This document shows, in pieces, positions 24,544-33,082 of a stretch of DNA of 39,716 nucleotides (its first letter is position 1; every line of letters starts with the position of its first letter). This stretch comes from an uncultured Oscillospiraceae bacterium. Its GTDB lineage: Bacteria; Bacillota; Clostridia; Oscillospirales; Oscillospiraceae. A model generated the notes under the pieces. It made no database searches. It had not been told where the DNA came from and was given only the letters and a program-made list of their open reading frames with translations. Position numbers and translations under genes: made by a program. Location: the NCBI GenBank assembly GCA_910587255.1, contig CAJUKT010000004.1, forward strand, positions 1 to 39,716, read 5' to 3'.

Positions 24544-24586
24544 ATGCGGCGGACATCCGAAGCAGGGATGTCCGCCGCATTTTTTC
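24544..24586 (+). terminator. Intrinsic terminator downstream of lepA
   Basis: Perfect 15-bp stem ATGCGGCGGACATCC (24544-24558) with its complement at 24566-24580, 7-base loop, then TTTTTT. It lies beyond the second lepA tail copy, so the duplicated segment is transcribed with lepA. It also separates lepA from the convergent GH43 gene. Confidence 0.88.
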
Positions 24587-24591
24587 AGTGC

Positions 24592-26418
24592 CTATACCAT
24601 ATTGACAGTTCCTTCCGTGATCCCATTCTCGTTGAAGGCATCCACTCGGACATAATACCGTTCCACATCGGCCTTCAGGGCCCGGATCTCCACCTGGTTC
24701 TTTCCAAATACCCGGAAGCTGTGATAAAGTTTGTTGGGGCTATGCCCCCACAGAACCTCGCAGCCTACGGCGTTCCCCTGCCAGCGTACCTCCATGGTCA
24801 TGCCGTCCGTGCGGCGGGCGGAGACCTGGGCGGCCTGCTCCGGCGGCTCGCCCCGGCCCCGTCCGAACACCCGCAGGCCGCTGATGCAGGCCGGGGCCTG
24901 GTAGGCCGTCTCGGTGACGGTGAGGCGGACATACCGGGCGTCCAGGCCATCTTCCCGCACCACCAGGTCGTGGGTCAGGTCGGTGTCCGCCTCCCGCTTG
25001 TCCTCCAGTATGATCCAGTTCTCCCCGTCGGTGCTGGTCTCCAGCAGCCAGCGGGTAAAAAACTCCCGCTCCTCAATATACCGCCCCCGGCCGGGGTCGC
25101 TCACCAGCTCCGCGCCCTCGGGGAGTCGCTCCACGATCCCCATGCCGTCGGCAAAATTCACCTGCACCGCGTTCACTGCGCACACGTCCCCCAGATCCAC
25201 CGTGAGCCGGGGAGTTTTGTCCTCCGCCCCGGCCCTCCACCAGGTCTGGACGTTTTCATCCGTGGCATTGGCGGCGGGCTTGTCCTCGCTGCTGGCCCAG
25301 GCCCGTTTGCCGCAGCTGAGCAGCATCCATTCCGGCGGGGCCCAGGGGTCTTGGGCCTCTCCCGTCACCACCTGGGGCCAGTCGCCGTAGCGCTGGTTGC
25401 AGAACAGCTCCCCGTCGGCGTCAAACCCGGCGGGCCACAGGCCCACCCGCCGCTCGAAGTCGTGGTTGACGGAGATGCGCATGGTGCTGGTGTGCCACCA
25501 GTTCCCGTGCCGGTCCTCCAGGGTGGAGCCGTGGCCCGCGCCGGGACAGAAGCCGCCGGGGGAGTAGGAGAACGGGTTGCTTTGGCAGGGGGCAAAGGGC
25601 CCCAGCGGCCCGTCCCCCACATACACCCCATCGCAGTACACGTTATACTGCGCCCCGGGGCAGGCGTATTGCAGATAGTATTTCCCGCCGCGCTTGGTCA
25701 TCCAGGCCCCCTCGATGTAGGGGCTGTCGGACAGCGCCGCCCGCAGCAGGGGACGGTACTGCTCGGGGGTGGCCTCGATGGCGGGGGTGAGGTCGGTGAC
25801 CTCCTCCGGGCGGCAGCCCAGGGCCTGGGCCATCTGGGCGCGCAGCAGCTGGGCTACGCTGCTCTTTCCGGGGTCATAATGGTGGTTTTCCCCGGTGCGC
25901 TCCCAGCCGTGCTCCGTCTTGCGGTTCTCAATGAGGGGCACAGGCTCCCCCAGGGGCCTCATGGCGGCGGGGTTCAGCTCCACCCCCCAGATGGGGGTCA
26001 TGTTGCTGCACCCCCAGTAGAAGTACAGCCGTCCGTCATCGTCCACAAACAGGTTGGGGTCCCAGAAGTCGAAGGCGCCGGGGATGCGCTCAAACACGCC
26101 GCCTTCCGGGTCCCGGGTGCGGTAGAAATCGCAGGGCTCCCCTTTGCGGCTGGCGCAGAAGTACAGCCAGTCCCCCACAGCCCGCACGTCGGGGGCGTAA
26201 TCGTACACCGGCACGCCGGTGAGGGGGCACTGCTTCCAGTTCACCAGGTCCCCGCTGACCAGAAAGCCCTTTGTCATGCTGGGGAACAGGTAGTATTTCC
26301 CCTGGAACAGCACCAGGGAGGGATCAGCGGCCTCCCGGTTCAGGGTGAAGCCGCCGGTGGTCTGGTTGAATTGGTAGCGGTAAGAGAAGTTGAGGGGATT
26401 GCAAAAAAACTGTTTCAT
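24592..26418 (-). CDS. Glycoside hydrolase family 43 with F5/8 type C-like domain
   Basis: GH43 glycosidase of 608 residues. Propeller catalytic residues: Asp32 (EAADPSLVLF), Asp120 (FDFWDPNLFVDDDGR) and Glu236 (SPYIEGAWMTKRGGKYYLQY). A helical insert (about 185-228, SSVAQLLRAQMAQAL onward) breaks the propeller between the second and third residues. A discoidin/F5/8 C-type carbohydrate-binding domain follows (about 370-525), then an Fn3-like tail. The ATG has GAGGAGG upstream on the minus strand. No signal peptide is seen. It is the second gene after the GH1 gene (12-base spacer). Likely an arabinofuranosidase, xylosidase or galactan-type exo-enzyme; specificity cannot be read. Confidence 0.87.
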   Translation of the reverse strand: MKQFFCNPLNFSYRYQFNQTTGGFTLNREAADPSLVLFQGKYYLFPSMTKGFLVSGDLVNWKQCPLTGVPVYDYAPDVRAVGDWLYFCASRKGEPCDFYRTRDPEGGVFERIPGAFDFWDPNLFVDDDGRLYFYWGCSNMTPIWGVELNPAAMRPLGEPVPLIENRKTEHGWERTGENHHYDPGKSSVAQLLRAQMAQALGCRPEEVTDLTPAIEATPEQYRPLLRAALSDSPYIEGAWMTKRGGKYYLQYACPGAQYNVYCDGVYVGDGPLGPFAPCQSNPFSYSPGGFCPGAGHGSTLEDRHGNWWHTSTMRISVNHDFERRVGLWPAGFDADGELFCNQRYGDWPQVVTGEAQDPWAPPEWMLLSCGKRAWASSEDKPAANATDENVQTWWRAGAEDKTPRLTVDLGDVCAVNAVQVNFADGMGIVERLPEGAELVSDPGRGRYIEEREFFTRWLLETSTDGENWIILEDKREADTDLTHDLVVREDGLDARYVRLTVTETAYQAPACISGLRVFGRGRGEPPEQAAQVSARRTDGMTMEVRWQGNAVGCEVLWGHSPNKLYHSFRVFGKNQVEIRALKADVERYYVRVDAFNENGITEGTVNMV

Positions 26419-26430
26419 GGCGGTTCCTCC

Positions 26431-27732
26431 TCAGCGGGGGCAATAGCTGCCCAGCAGCTCCAGGCTGGGCTTTACCGTCCGCTTCTGGGTGGAACGGTCC
26501 ACGGCGATGAGGCCGAAGGTCATGGCGTAGCCCTTCTGCCACTCGAAATTGTCCAGCAGGGACCAGTGGAAGTAGCCCTTGACGGGAATGCCGTCCGCCA
26601 CGCAGCGCTGGACACCCTCCAGGGCGGTTCGGATGAACGCCTGCCGCCGGGTGTCGTCGGCGGTGGCGATGCCGTTTTCCGTGACAAAGAGCTCACCCTT
26701 GAAGTCTGCCGCCGCGGCGCGGATCACATGCTCCAACCCCTGGGGATAGTACTCGTACCCCGCCTGGGTGAGCTCCGCCCCCTCCGGGGTGGGCAGCAGG
26801 CCGCCGGGGCCGAGGAGCGAGCGGGTATAGTTCTGCACCCCTAGAAAATCGTCGCCTTTGATGCAGGGCAGATAGTGCCGGAATTCCTTGTCCCACTCCC
26901 GCGCCGCCGCGTCCTCCGCCCCCGGCTGGGGCTGTAAGTCGTGGAAGGACAGGGTGAGCCCCACCTTCACCTGGGGGCAGACCTCACGAATCGCGGCCCG
27001 GGCGGCCTCGTGGGCCCGGCAGATGATGGCGTCCCCCTCCGGGGTGCAGGGGGACTGGAACACATGGACGCCCTGGGGATCGGCGAGGCCAAAGGCGGCC
27101 GCGCCCTCCACGGCGGCCAGCTGCTGCTGCTCCATGAGGGCCTTCATGTTCATGCCCATCTGGAGGGCGGCCTCCGGGTTTTGGGCGGCGGCCTTCTGGG
27201 CCTGTTGGGCCTGGAGCATATACCGCTTCATGATGCCGGCGATCTGGAGCCGGATGTTGGCCTCGTTGATGGTGCATACATAGGTGAGCTCCTCCCCCAG
27301 CCGCGCCATCACATACCGGCAGTAGCGCTGGAAGCAGTCCGCCACGCCATCCCACTCCCAGCCGCCCTTGGTGATGAGCCACGCGGGGGAGGAGAAGTGG
27401 TGCAGGGTGACCATGGGCTCCACGCCGTTTTCCTTGCAGCAGCGGATCATATCCCGGTAGTGCTCCACCTCCGCCTCGTCGAATTTCCCCTCCTCCGGCT
27501 CAATGCGGGCCCACTCGATGGAGAAGCGGTAGGCGTTCAGCCCCGCGCCCGCCAGCAGCTTGATATCCTCCTCGTAGCGGCGGTAGTGATCCACCGCCTC
27601 CCCGGAGGGCTCCGCGTAGGCGGTGTGAGGGATGCGCTCCAGCGCCCAGCAGTCGCTGTGGACATTGTTCCCCTCTACCTGGTGGGCGGCGGTGGACGCG
27701 CCGACGAGGAAGCCTTTGTCAAATGGTTTCAT
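26431..27732 (-). CDS. Glycoside hydrolase family 1 beta-glucosidase-like
   Basis: GH1 TIM-barrel glycosidase of 433 residues, cytoplasmic. Acid/base Glu157 in CTINEAN, nucleophile Glu352 in VTENGIA, N-terminal GASTAAHQVEG (11-21) with substrate His17 and Gln18, and HHF at about 111-113. An Ala/Gln/Met-rich helical insert (about 171-215) directly follows the acid/base strand, where most GH1 enzymes have a shorter loop. ATG 27732 was chosen because the GH1 N terminus begins there and AAAGGGG lies upstream. It is divergent from the GPH symporter at 28044 and co-transcribed with GH43. With the GH78 rhamnosidase nearby, removal of the glucose unit of rhamnoglucosides is a reasonable but unproven role. 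Confidence 0.9.
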   Translation of the reverse strand: MKPFDKGFLVGASTAAHQVEGNNVHSDCWALERIPHTAYAEPSGEAVDHYRRYEEDIKLLAGAGLNAYRFSIEWARIEPEEGKFDEAEVEHYRDMIRCCKENGVEPMVTLHHFSSPAWLITKGGWEWDGVADCFQRYCRYVMARLGEELTYVCTINEANIRLQIAGIMKRYMLQAQQAQKAAAQNPEAALQMGMNMKALMEQQQLAAVEGAAAFGLADPQGVHVFQSPCTPEGDAIICRAHEAARAAIREVCPQVKVGLTLSFHDLQPQPGAEDAAAREWDKEFRHYLPCIKGDDFLGVQNYTRSLLGPGGLLPTPEGAELTQAGYEYYPQGLEHVIRAAAADFKGELFVTENGIATADDTRRQAFIRTALEGVQRCVADGIPVKGYFHWSLLDNFEWQKGYAMTFGLIAVDRSTQKRTVKPSLELLGSYCPR

Positions 27733-27767
27733 GAAAAACGCCCCTTTCAGTTTGTTGTGCTGCCTCA

Positions 27768-27797
27768 AGCATACAGAACGCGGGGCCAATCCGCAAA
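27768..27797 (-). promoter_or_regulatory. GH1-GH43 promoter candidate
   Basis: On the minus strand TATGCT (27773-27768) with TTTGCG (27797-27792) 18 bases upstream, 36 bases before the GH1 ATG. The -35 is weak, as for an activator-dependent promoter. Confidence 0.35.
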
Positions 27798-27814
27798 CCA
27801 AAAAATCGGGAACA

Positions 27815-27945
27815 GGGATAAATTTTCATTGACTTCTCAAAACGGGCGGGCACCGGCCCGCGCTCTGTCCGGGGGCGAGGGATCATTTTCTGCAAGGTGG
27901 GACAAAAATTCGCTAAGCCGCAAAATGTCCCGGAAAAATTATCCC
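27815..27945. promoter_or_regulatory. Repeated GGGAYAAA(A/T) boxes in the GH1/GPH divergent control region
   Basis: The 311-base spacer 27733-28043 has no gene. It carries GGGATAAATTTT (27815-27826, +), GGGACAAAAATT (27899-27910, +) and GGGATAATTTTT (27945-27934, -). The middle box also pairs with TGTCCC at 27926-27931 as an inverted repeat. A matching box lies at 30850 between the araC-type gene and the GH2 gene. These are candidate operators for the AraC regulator. Confidence 0.45.
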
Positions 27946-28043
27946 AAATCACGGATTTTTGGATTTTCGGACGGCGGGGTTCCCCCCATAATAGTCCTCA
28001 GAAAGCGGCCCAAACCGGGCCGAAAAAACGGAGGAGAAGCATT

Positions 28044-29531
28044 ATGGCAAAGCAAAAAGTCACCGCCAGCGAGCTGGACGGCGTACAGTACCGCCGGGCC
28101 AAGCTGTGGCAGATCATCCTGTACGCCTGCAACGGCTTTGTGGGCATGAGCGTCTACTCCCTCATCGGCATGGCCAGCTACAGCGCCAGCATCGGCTACG
28201 GCATCGGCACTGTGGCGGTGGGGTATATCCTCACCAGCACCCGCATTTTGGACGCCGTCACCGACCCCCTGCTGGCTTTCCTGTACGACAAGGTGAACAC
28301 CCGCTTCGGCAAGCTGCGGGTGCTGCTGGTGGGCGGCTTCCTGGTCGAAGCCGTCGCCCTGCTGTGCATGTTCAATTTCATGAGCAGCAAGGGTTTTGGC
28401 TGGGTGATGTTCACGGTGCTGTATGTCATCTACGTCATCGGCTACACCATCACCAACATGACCGCCCAGACCATCCCCGCCATCATGACCAACGACCCCA
28501 AGCAGCGCCCCCTCATCGGCGTGTGGACCACCGCCTTTAACTACATGGTGCCCATGACCATGATGATCGTGCTGAACATGGTGCTGCTGCCCATGTTTGG
28601 CGGCACCTATAACCAGGCATTTTTGTCCGCCGCCTGCTGGGTGTGCGTGGCCATGGGCGCGGTGGGCATCCTGCTGGTGTGCGCCGGCGTGTCCGCCTAC
28701 GACAAGCCGGAGACCTTCATGGGCGTCAGCCGCAAACGGGAACCGCTGAAGCTCAAGGATATGGTGTCCGTCCTCAAGGGGAACCGTCCCCTCCAGTGCT
28801 ACATCGTGGCCCAGGCCACCGACAAGCTGGCCACCCAGACCAACTCTCAGTCCATCATTAACACCCTGCTGTTCGGCATCGTCATCGGCAATATGGGCAT
28901 CGCCACCACCCTCCAGGCTGTGAGCATGCTGCCCTCCATCCTGTTCGCCATCGTGGGGGCCAAGTATGCCGGCAAATTCGGCAGCAAAAAGACCATTGTC
29001 ACCTGGAGCACCATCTGCATGGCGGTGTCCGCCGTCACCGTTGTGTTCTTCGTCCTGGGCGACCCCAGGCAGATCGCCGTGATGGGCCCCATGATGATCC
29101 TCTACATCATCCTGAACCTGGCCCTCAGCGGCTCCATGATGTGCGTCACCACCGCCAGCAACGCCTTCATGGCGGATGTGATCGACTACGAGCTGGACCG
29201 CTCCGGCAAGTACGTCCCCGCCGTGGTCACCGGCGTTTACAGCCTCATCGACAAGATCATCTCCGCCTTCGGCGCCACCATCGCCACCGCCTGCGTGGCC
29301 CTCATCGGCTACACCGCCTCGCTGCCCCAGCCCGGGGATGAGATGACCACGGCCCTGTTCTGGATGACCATGTTCGTCAAGTTCGGCATGCCTATCCTGG
29401 GCTGGCTGGCCACCCTGGCCGCCATGCGCTTCTGCAAGCTGGACAAGGCGGAGATGGTGGAGGTCCAAAAGCGCATCGCCGAGAAGAAGGCGGAGGCCCG
29501 CCACGCAATCATTGAGGAGAACCTGAAATAA
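28044..29531 (+). CDS. GPH-family sugar:cation symporter
   Basis: Second GPH transporter of the window, 495 residues, about 12 membrane segments. Family features: KLWQIILYACNGFVGMSVYS in helix 1, TRILDAVTDPLLAFLYDKVN with the charged loop after helix 2, and a helical cytoplasmic C-terminal tail (KAEMVEVQKRIAEKKAEARH). GAGGAG lies 8 bases before ATG 28044. It is only distantly similar to the symporter at 1824. Divergent from GH1-GH43 and facing the AraC regulator gene, it most likely imports the rhamnose- or glucose-containing glycoside handled by this locus. Confidence 0.88.
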   Translation: MAKQKVTASELDGVQYRRAKLWQIILYACNGFVGMSVYSLIGMASYSASIGYGIGTVAVGYILTSTRILDAVTDPLLAFLYDKVNTRFGKLRVLLVGGFLVEAVALLCMFNFMSSKGFGWVMFTVLYVIYVIGYTITNMTAQTIPAIMTNDPKQRPLIGVWTTAFNYMVPMTMMIVLNMVLLPMFGGTYNQAFLSAACWVCVAMGAVGILLVCAGVSAYDKPETFMGVSRKREPLKLKDMVSVLKGNRPLQCYIVAQATDKLATQTNSQSIINTLLFGIVIGNMGIATTLQAVSMLPSILFAIVGAKYAGKFGSKKTIVTWSTICMAVSAVTVVFFVLGDPRQIAVMGPMMILYIILNLALSGSMMCVTTASNAFMADVIDYELDRSGKYVPAVVTGVYSLIDKIISAFGATIATACVALIGYTASLPQPGDEMTTALFWMTMFVKFGMPILGWLATLAAMRFCKLDKAEMVEVQKRIAEKKAEARHAIIEENLK

Positions 29532-29536
29532 CGCAA

Positions 29537-29572
29537 AGCGGCGCCCGTCCCCGGCGGGGCTCGGGCGCCGCT
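29537..29572. terminator. Hairpin between convergent GPH and AraC genes
   Basis: Perfect 11-bp stem AGCGGCGCCCG (29537-29547) with CGGGCGCCGCT (29562-29572) and a GC-rich inner loop, 5 bases after the symporter stop and 11 before the AraC stop. No T-run; probably limits readthrough in both directions. Confidence 0.6.
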
Positions 29573-29583
29573 GTCCGGCGTGT

Positions 29584-30801
29584 TCAGTGGAGGGAGCGCT
29601 CTTCCCGGTACTGGACGGGGGTGCAGCCCGCCACCTCCTGGAATACCCGGCTGAAGTAGTTCCGGGTGCCGAAGCCCAGCTGGTCGGAGATGTCCTGGAC
29701 GGACAGGCCGGTGCTTTTCAGCAGCACCTTGGCCCGCTCCACCTTGGCGAACTTCACGTAGTCGTTCACCGACACCCCCACCTCCTCCTTGAACTTGTGG
29801 GTGAGGTAGTATTCGGTGTACCCCACCAGGGAGGCCAGGCCGGCGGCCCGGATTTTTTCCTCCAGGTGCATCTCGATGTAGTCGCAGCACCGCTGGATCT
29901 GGGGGGAGAGCTTGGGGTTGGTGCGGCATTTGTGCACCCGGCGGACAAAGTCGTCGTACATGGCGGCGGCAATGGCGGTGAGCTCGTCGATGCTCTTGGC
30001 GTTTTCCGCGCTTTGAATGTAGGCGTCCCCAAGAGAGTACGCCTCCTCCGGCGACAGCCCGCCCTCCATGGCCGCCCGGCAGACGATGGAGCAGAACACC
30101 GTGACAGAGGTTTTCCCCTGCCGCAGAGGAGAGCCGCTGTGCAGGGGCACGCCGTTGCTGATCAAAGTGGAGTTGTGCAGGGCCGATCTATAGTTCAGAT
30201 CCCCGTTGCGCACCATTTGCAGCAGGGCCCGCTCGGCGTGCCACACCAGGTAACGGTCCCGGTGAGGTTCGCCCTGGGCCCTGGGGGCGGCGGAGGCGGA
30301 ATCGCGCAGGAAGCCCAGGTCGCTGGCGTTCAGCCGCTGCCCCGTCAGGCAGCAGTGGAGCATGAGCACATACCGGGAGAATACCACGTGCTGGGACACT
30401 GAGACGTTGTGCAGGCTCTGGATAAAGCGGGACTTCCAGGCGATGGACACCTCCACGCCTTGAAACGCGGAAAGCCCCTCCTTGATCTGCCGCAGGGCGG
30501 TGTCGGAGTAGAACACCGGCCCCAGCACATAGGCGCGTGCAAGCTGCCCGCCCCGCTTGTCAAAGGCCGCGCCCCAGATGAGTCCCATGCCGGCGCCCAG
30601 CACCACCGGCCCGTCCTGGGCCGCGCCATAGTCCAGCATCCGCCCCCGGCAGCCGGAGAGGGTGAAGGCGGTGTCGAAGATGCCCTCGTCCGGGCAGTTG
30701 CTGCCCAGCAGCGCGCCGTCCGCGCCGTAGCACCAGGTATGGATGTCGCCGCCGCAGCGGACCAGCTCTTGAAACAGGCGGATGTTTTCCAGGGCGTCCA
30801 T
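29584..30801 (-). CDS. AraC-family transcriptional regulator
   Basis: Regulator of 405 residues. The C-terminal ~105 residues carry two helix-turn-helix motifs of the AraC/XylS type: AAGLASLVGYTEYYLTHKFK and DISDQLGFGTRNYFSRVFQE, closing with GCTPVQYREE. The N-terminal ~280 residues look like a PocR/PAS-type sensor (GALLGSNCPDEGIFDTAF, LGAGMGLIWGAAF, YVLGPVFYSDTALRQI), not the classic AraC cupin. The sensed ligand is not evident; rhamnose or a glycoside is likely from context. GGGAGGG precedes ATG 30801. It is divergent from the GH2-rhamnose operon and shares with it a short control region holding a box also found upstream of GPH/GH1. Confidence 0.9.
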   Translation of the reverse strand: MDALENIRLFQELVRCGGDIHTWCYGADGALLGSNCPDEGIFDTAFTLSGCRGRMLDYGAAQDGPVVLGAGMGLIWGAAFDKRGGQLARAYVLGPVFYSDTALRQIKEGLSAFQGVEVSIAWKSRFIQSLHNVSVSQHVVFSRYVLMLHCCLTGQRLNASDLGFLRDSASAAPRAQGEPHRDRYLVWHAERALLQMVRNGDLNYRSALHNSTLISNGVPLHSGSPLRQGKTSVTVFCSIVCRAAMEGGLSPEEAYSLGDAYIQSAENAKSIDELTAIAAAMYDDFVRRVHKCRTNPKLSPQIQRCCDYIEMHLEEKIRAAGLASLVGYTEYYLTHKFKEEVGVSVNDYVKFAKVERAKVLLKSTGLSVQDISDQLGFGTRNYFSRVFQEVAGCTPVQYREERSLH

Positions 30802-30824
30802 GGGCGTCCCTCCCTTTTTTCGAT

Positions 30825-30861
30825 AGTATACCACAAAAATTCGTGAAGTGGGATAAAAATT
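30825..30861. promoter_or_regulatory. Divergent control region of araC-type gene and GH2 operon
   Basis: On the minus strand TATACT (30830-30825) is a good -10 for the AraC gene, but the -35 place has no consensus hexamer and overlaps GGGATAAAAATT (30850-30861), the box repeated at 27815-27945. This suggests autoregulation and activation of the + strand operon whose GH2 start codon is 20 bases beyond the box. Confidence 0.5.
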
Positions 30862-30880
30862 TCAAAAGGAGGATTTACTT

Positions 30881-33079
30881 ATGTCCTTTGTGATTTCCTT
30901 GGACAAGTGGAGCTTTTTCAAAGACGTGAACGACCTCAAACGGGGGAGAAAGGGCGAGGAGGTCACCCTCCCCCACACCTGGAATGCCATGGACGGCCAG
31001 GACGGCGGCAACGACTACCACCGGGGGACCTGCTGGTACGCCCGGGGCTTGAAGCGGCCGGATATCCCCGCCGGGGGCCGGGCATACCTGGAATTTGACG
31101 GCGCGGCCCACACCTGCGAGGTGTTCCTGGACATGGAAAAGGCGGCCCGCCATGAGGGGGGCTACTCCACCTTCCGGGTGGATATCACCGAGTACCTCAA
31201 GCAGGACGAGACCCTGCTCACCGTCAGCGTGGACAACAGCAGCAACCACGTCTACCCGCAAAGCGCCGACTTCACCTTTTATGGAGGGCTGTACCGCGGC
31301 GTGAAGCTGGTGGTGGTGCCCGAGGCCCACTTCGACCTGGACTGCTGCGGCGCCCCCGGCATTAAGGTCACCCCCGTTGTCACCGATCTGGAGCGCAAAA
31401 CAGTGGAGGTCACGGTGGAGGCGTGGGTGAAGAACGCCAACCAGGTCGCCTTCACCGTGGACGGACAGGAGCAAACCGCCCCCGTAGAGGGGGGCCGCGC
31501 CCAGGCGGTGTTCACCCTGGAACACGCCCGCCTGTGGGACGGGCTGGACGATCCGCACCTTTACACCGCCGCCGCCCGGCTGGACAATGGCGAGGCGGTG
31601 TCCGCCCGGTTCGGCTGCCGGACGTTCGAGATGGACCCCCAGCGGGGCTTTCTCCTGAACGGCCGCAGTTACCCCCTGCGGGGGGTGTCCCGGCACCAGG
31701 ACCGGGAGGGGCTGGGCAATGCCCTCACCCTGAAGGAGCACCAGGAGGACATGGGCCTCATCCTGGAGATGGGGGCCAACACCGTCCGGCTGGCCCACTA
31801 CCAGCACGCCCAGGAATTTTACGACCTGTGCGATGAGAAGGGGCTGGTGGTGTGGGCGGAGATCCCCTACATCACCATGCACATGAGGGATGGCCGGGCC
31901 AATACCCTGTCCCAGATGGAGGAACTGGTGGTGCAGTGCTACAACCATCCCTCTATCGTGTGCTGGGGCCTCTCCAACGAGATCACCGCCGCCAGCGCCG
32001 TGGACGAGGACCTGCTGGAAAACCACCGCCTGCTCAACGAGCTGTGCCATAAGCTGGACCCCACCCGCCCCACCACCATAGCCAACGTCTTCATGCTGGA
32101 GACGGACAGCCCCATCCTGGACATTCCCGACATCAACAGCTATAACCTGTATTTCGGCTGGTATTTGGGGGAGTTGGAGCAGAACGACGAGTTCTTCGAC
32201 GGCTTCCACGCCACGTACCCGGATAAGGTCATCGGCTTCTCGGAGTACGGCGCGGACGCAAACCCCCAGTACCAGTCCGGGCGCCCGGAGAAGGGGGACT
32301 ATACCGAGGGCTACCAGTGCATCTACCATGAGCACATGCTGGACATGATTGAGGCCCGGCCCTGGCTGTGGGCCACCCATGTGTGGAACATGTTCGACTT
32401 CGCCGCCGACGGCCGGGATGAGGGTGGCAAGCACGGCCAGAACCAGAAGGGGCTGGTCACCTTCGACCGCAAGCTGAAAAAGGACGCTTTTTATCTCTAC
32501 AAGGCCCATTGGAGCCGCGAGCCCTTTGTCCACCTGTGCGGCAGCCGCTATGTGGACCGGGCGGAGGAGATCACCGAGGTGAAGGCGTATTCCAACCAGC
32601 CCTCCGTTACGCTGTACGTGGACGGTCACGAGCTGGAGACCCGGGAGGGCGGGCCGGTGTTCCGCTTCCGGGTGCCCCTCACCGGGGAGCACTCTATTGA
32701 GGCCCGGGCGGGGGATCACAGCAGCGTGATCCTGGTGCGGAAGGTGGACGAGCCCAACCCGGACTACGTGTTCAACAAGGCCGGGGACGTGGTGAACTGG
32801 TTCGACAAGGAGGATTTGGACCCCGCCTGCTACTCCGTGCACGACACCCTGGGGGAGATTGCGAAATGCCCCGAGGCCAACGCCATCGTGGAACAGATGA
32901 TGGAGGCGGCCGCCGCCAGCCGGGGGGACGTGGCCGCCAGCGTAAAGGACAATCCGGCGCTGAAACGGATGATGGCCCGGATGACCCTGCAAAGCCTGCT
33001 CAAGCAGGCGGGGGACGCGGTGCCCGAGGGGGCCGTCAAGCAGCTCAACGCGGCGCTGCAGCAGTTTAAGAAGGTGTGA
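30881..33079 (+). CDS. Glycoside hydrolase family 2 beta-galactosidase-like
   Basis: GH2 glycosidase of 732 residues. Sugar-binding domain about 5-150 (TLPHTWNAMDG, YEGGY-like HEGGYSTFRVDI), Ig-like about 155-250, TIM barrel about 255-560. Acid/base Glu367 in CWGLSNEITA and nucleophile Glu455 in VIGFSEYGAD. The ~75 C-terminal residues form an unusual Ala/Met-rich helical tail (IVEQMMEAAAASRGD onward). AAAGGAGG lies 9 bases before the ATG. It is cytoplasmic, since no signal peptide is seen. First gene of the rhamnose operon and only distantly related to the two GH2 proteins at the left end. Beta-galactosidase or beta-glucuronidase-type activity is possible. Confidence 0.9.
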   Translation: MSFVISLDKWSFFKDVNDLKRGRKGEEVTLPHTWNAMDGQDGGNDYHRGTCWYARGLKRPDIPAGGRAYLEFDGAAHTCEVFLDMEKAARHEGGYSTFRVDITEYLKQDETLLTVSVDNSSNHVYPQSADFTFYGGLYRGVKLVVVPEAHFDLDCCGAPGIKVTPVVTDLERKTVEVTVEAWVKNANQVAFTVDGQEQTAPVEGGRAQAVFTLEHARLWDGLDDPHLYTAAARLDNGEAVSARFGCRTFEMDPQRGFLLNGRSYPLRGVSRHQDREGLGNALTLKEHQEDMGLILEMGANTVRLAHYQHAQEFYDLCDEKGLVVWAEIPYITMHMRDGRANTLSQMEELVVQCYNHPSIVCWGLSNEITAASAVDEDLLENHRLLNELCHKLDPTRPTTIANVFMLETDSPILDIPDINSYNLYFGWYLGELEQNDEFFDGFHATYPDKVIGFSEYGADANPQYQSGRPEKGDYTEGYQCIYHEHMLDMIEARPWLWATHVWNMFDFAADGRDEGGKHGQNQKGLVTFDRKLKKDAFYLYKAHWSREPFVHLCGSRYVDRAEEITEVKAYSNQPSVTLYVDGHELETREGGPVFRFRVPLTGEHSIEARAGDHSSVILVRKVDEPNPDYVFNKAGDVVNWFDKEDLDPACYSVHDTLGEIAKCPEANAIVEQMMEAAAASRGDVAASVKDNPALKRMMARMTLQSLLKQAGDAVPEGAVKQLNAALQQFKKV

Positions 33080-33082
33080 ATG

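Noticed and set aside
24274..26844. Long plus-strand frame across the GH43 gene
   Set aside because: Shadow of the minus-strand GH43 and GH1 genes, with no family motif or ribosome site.
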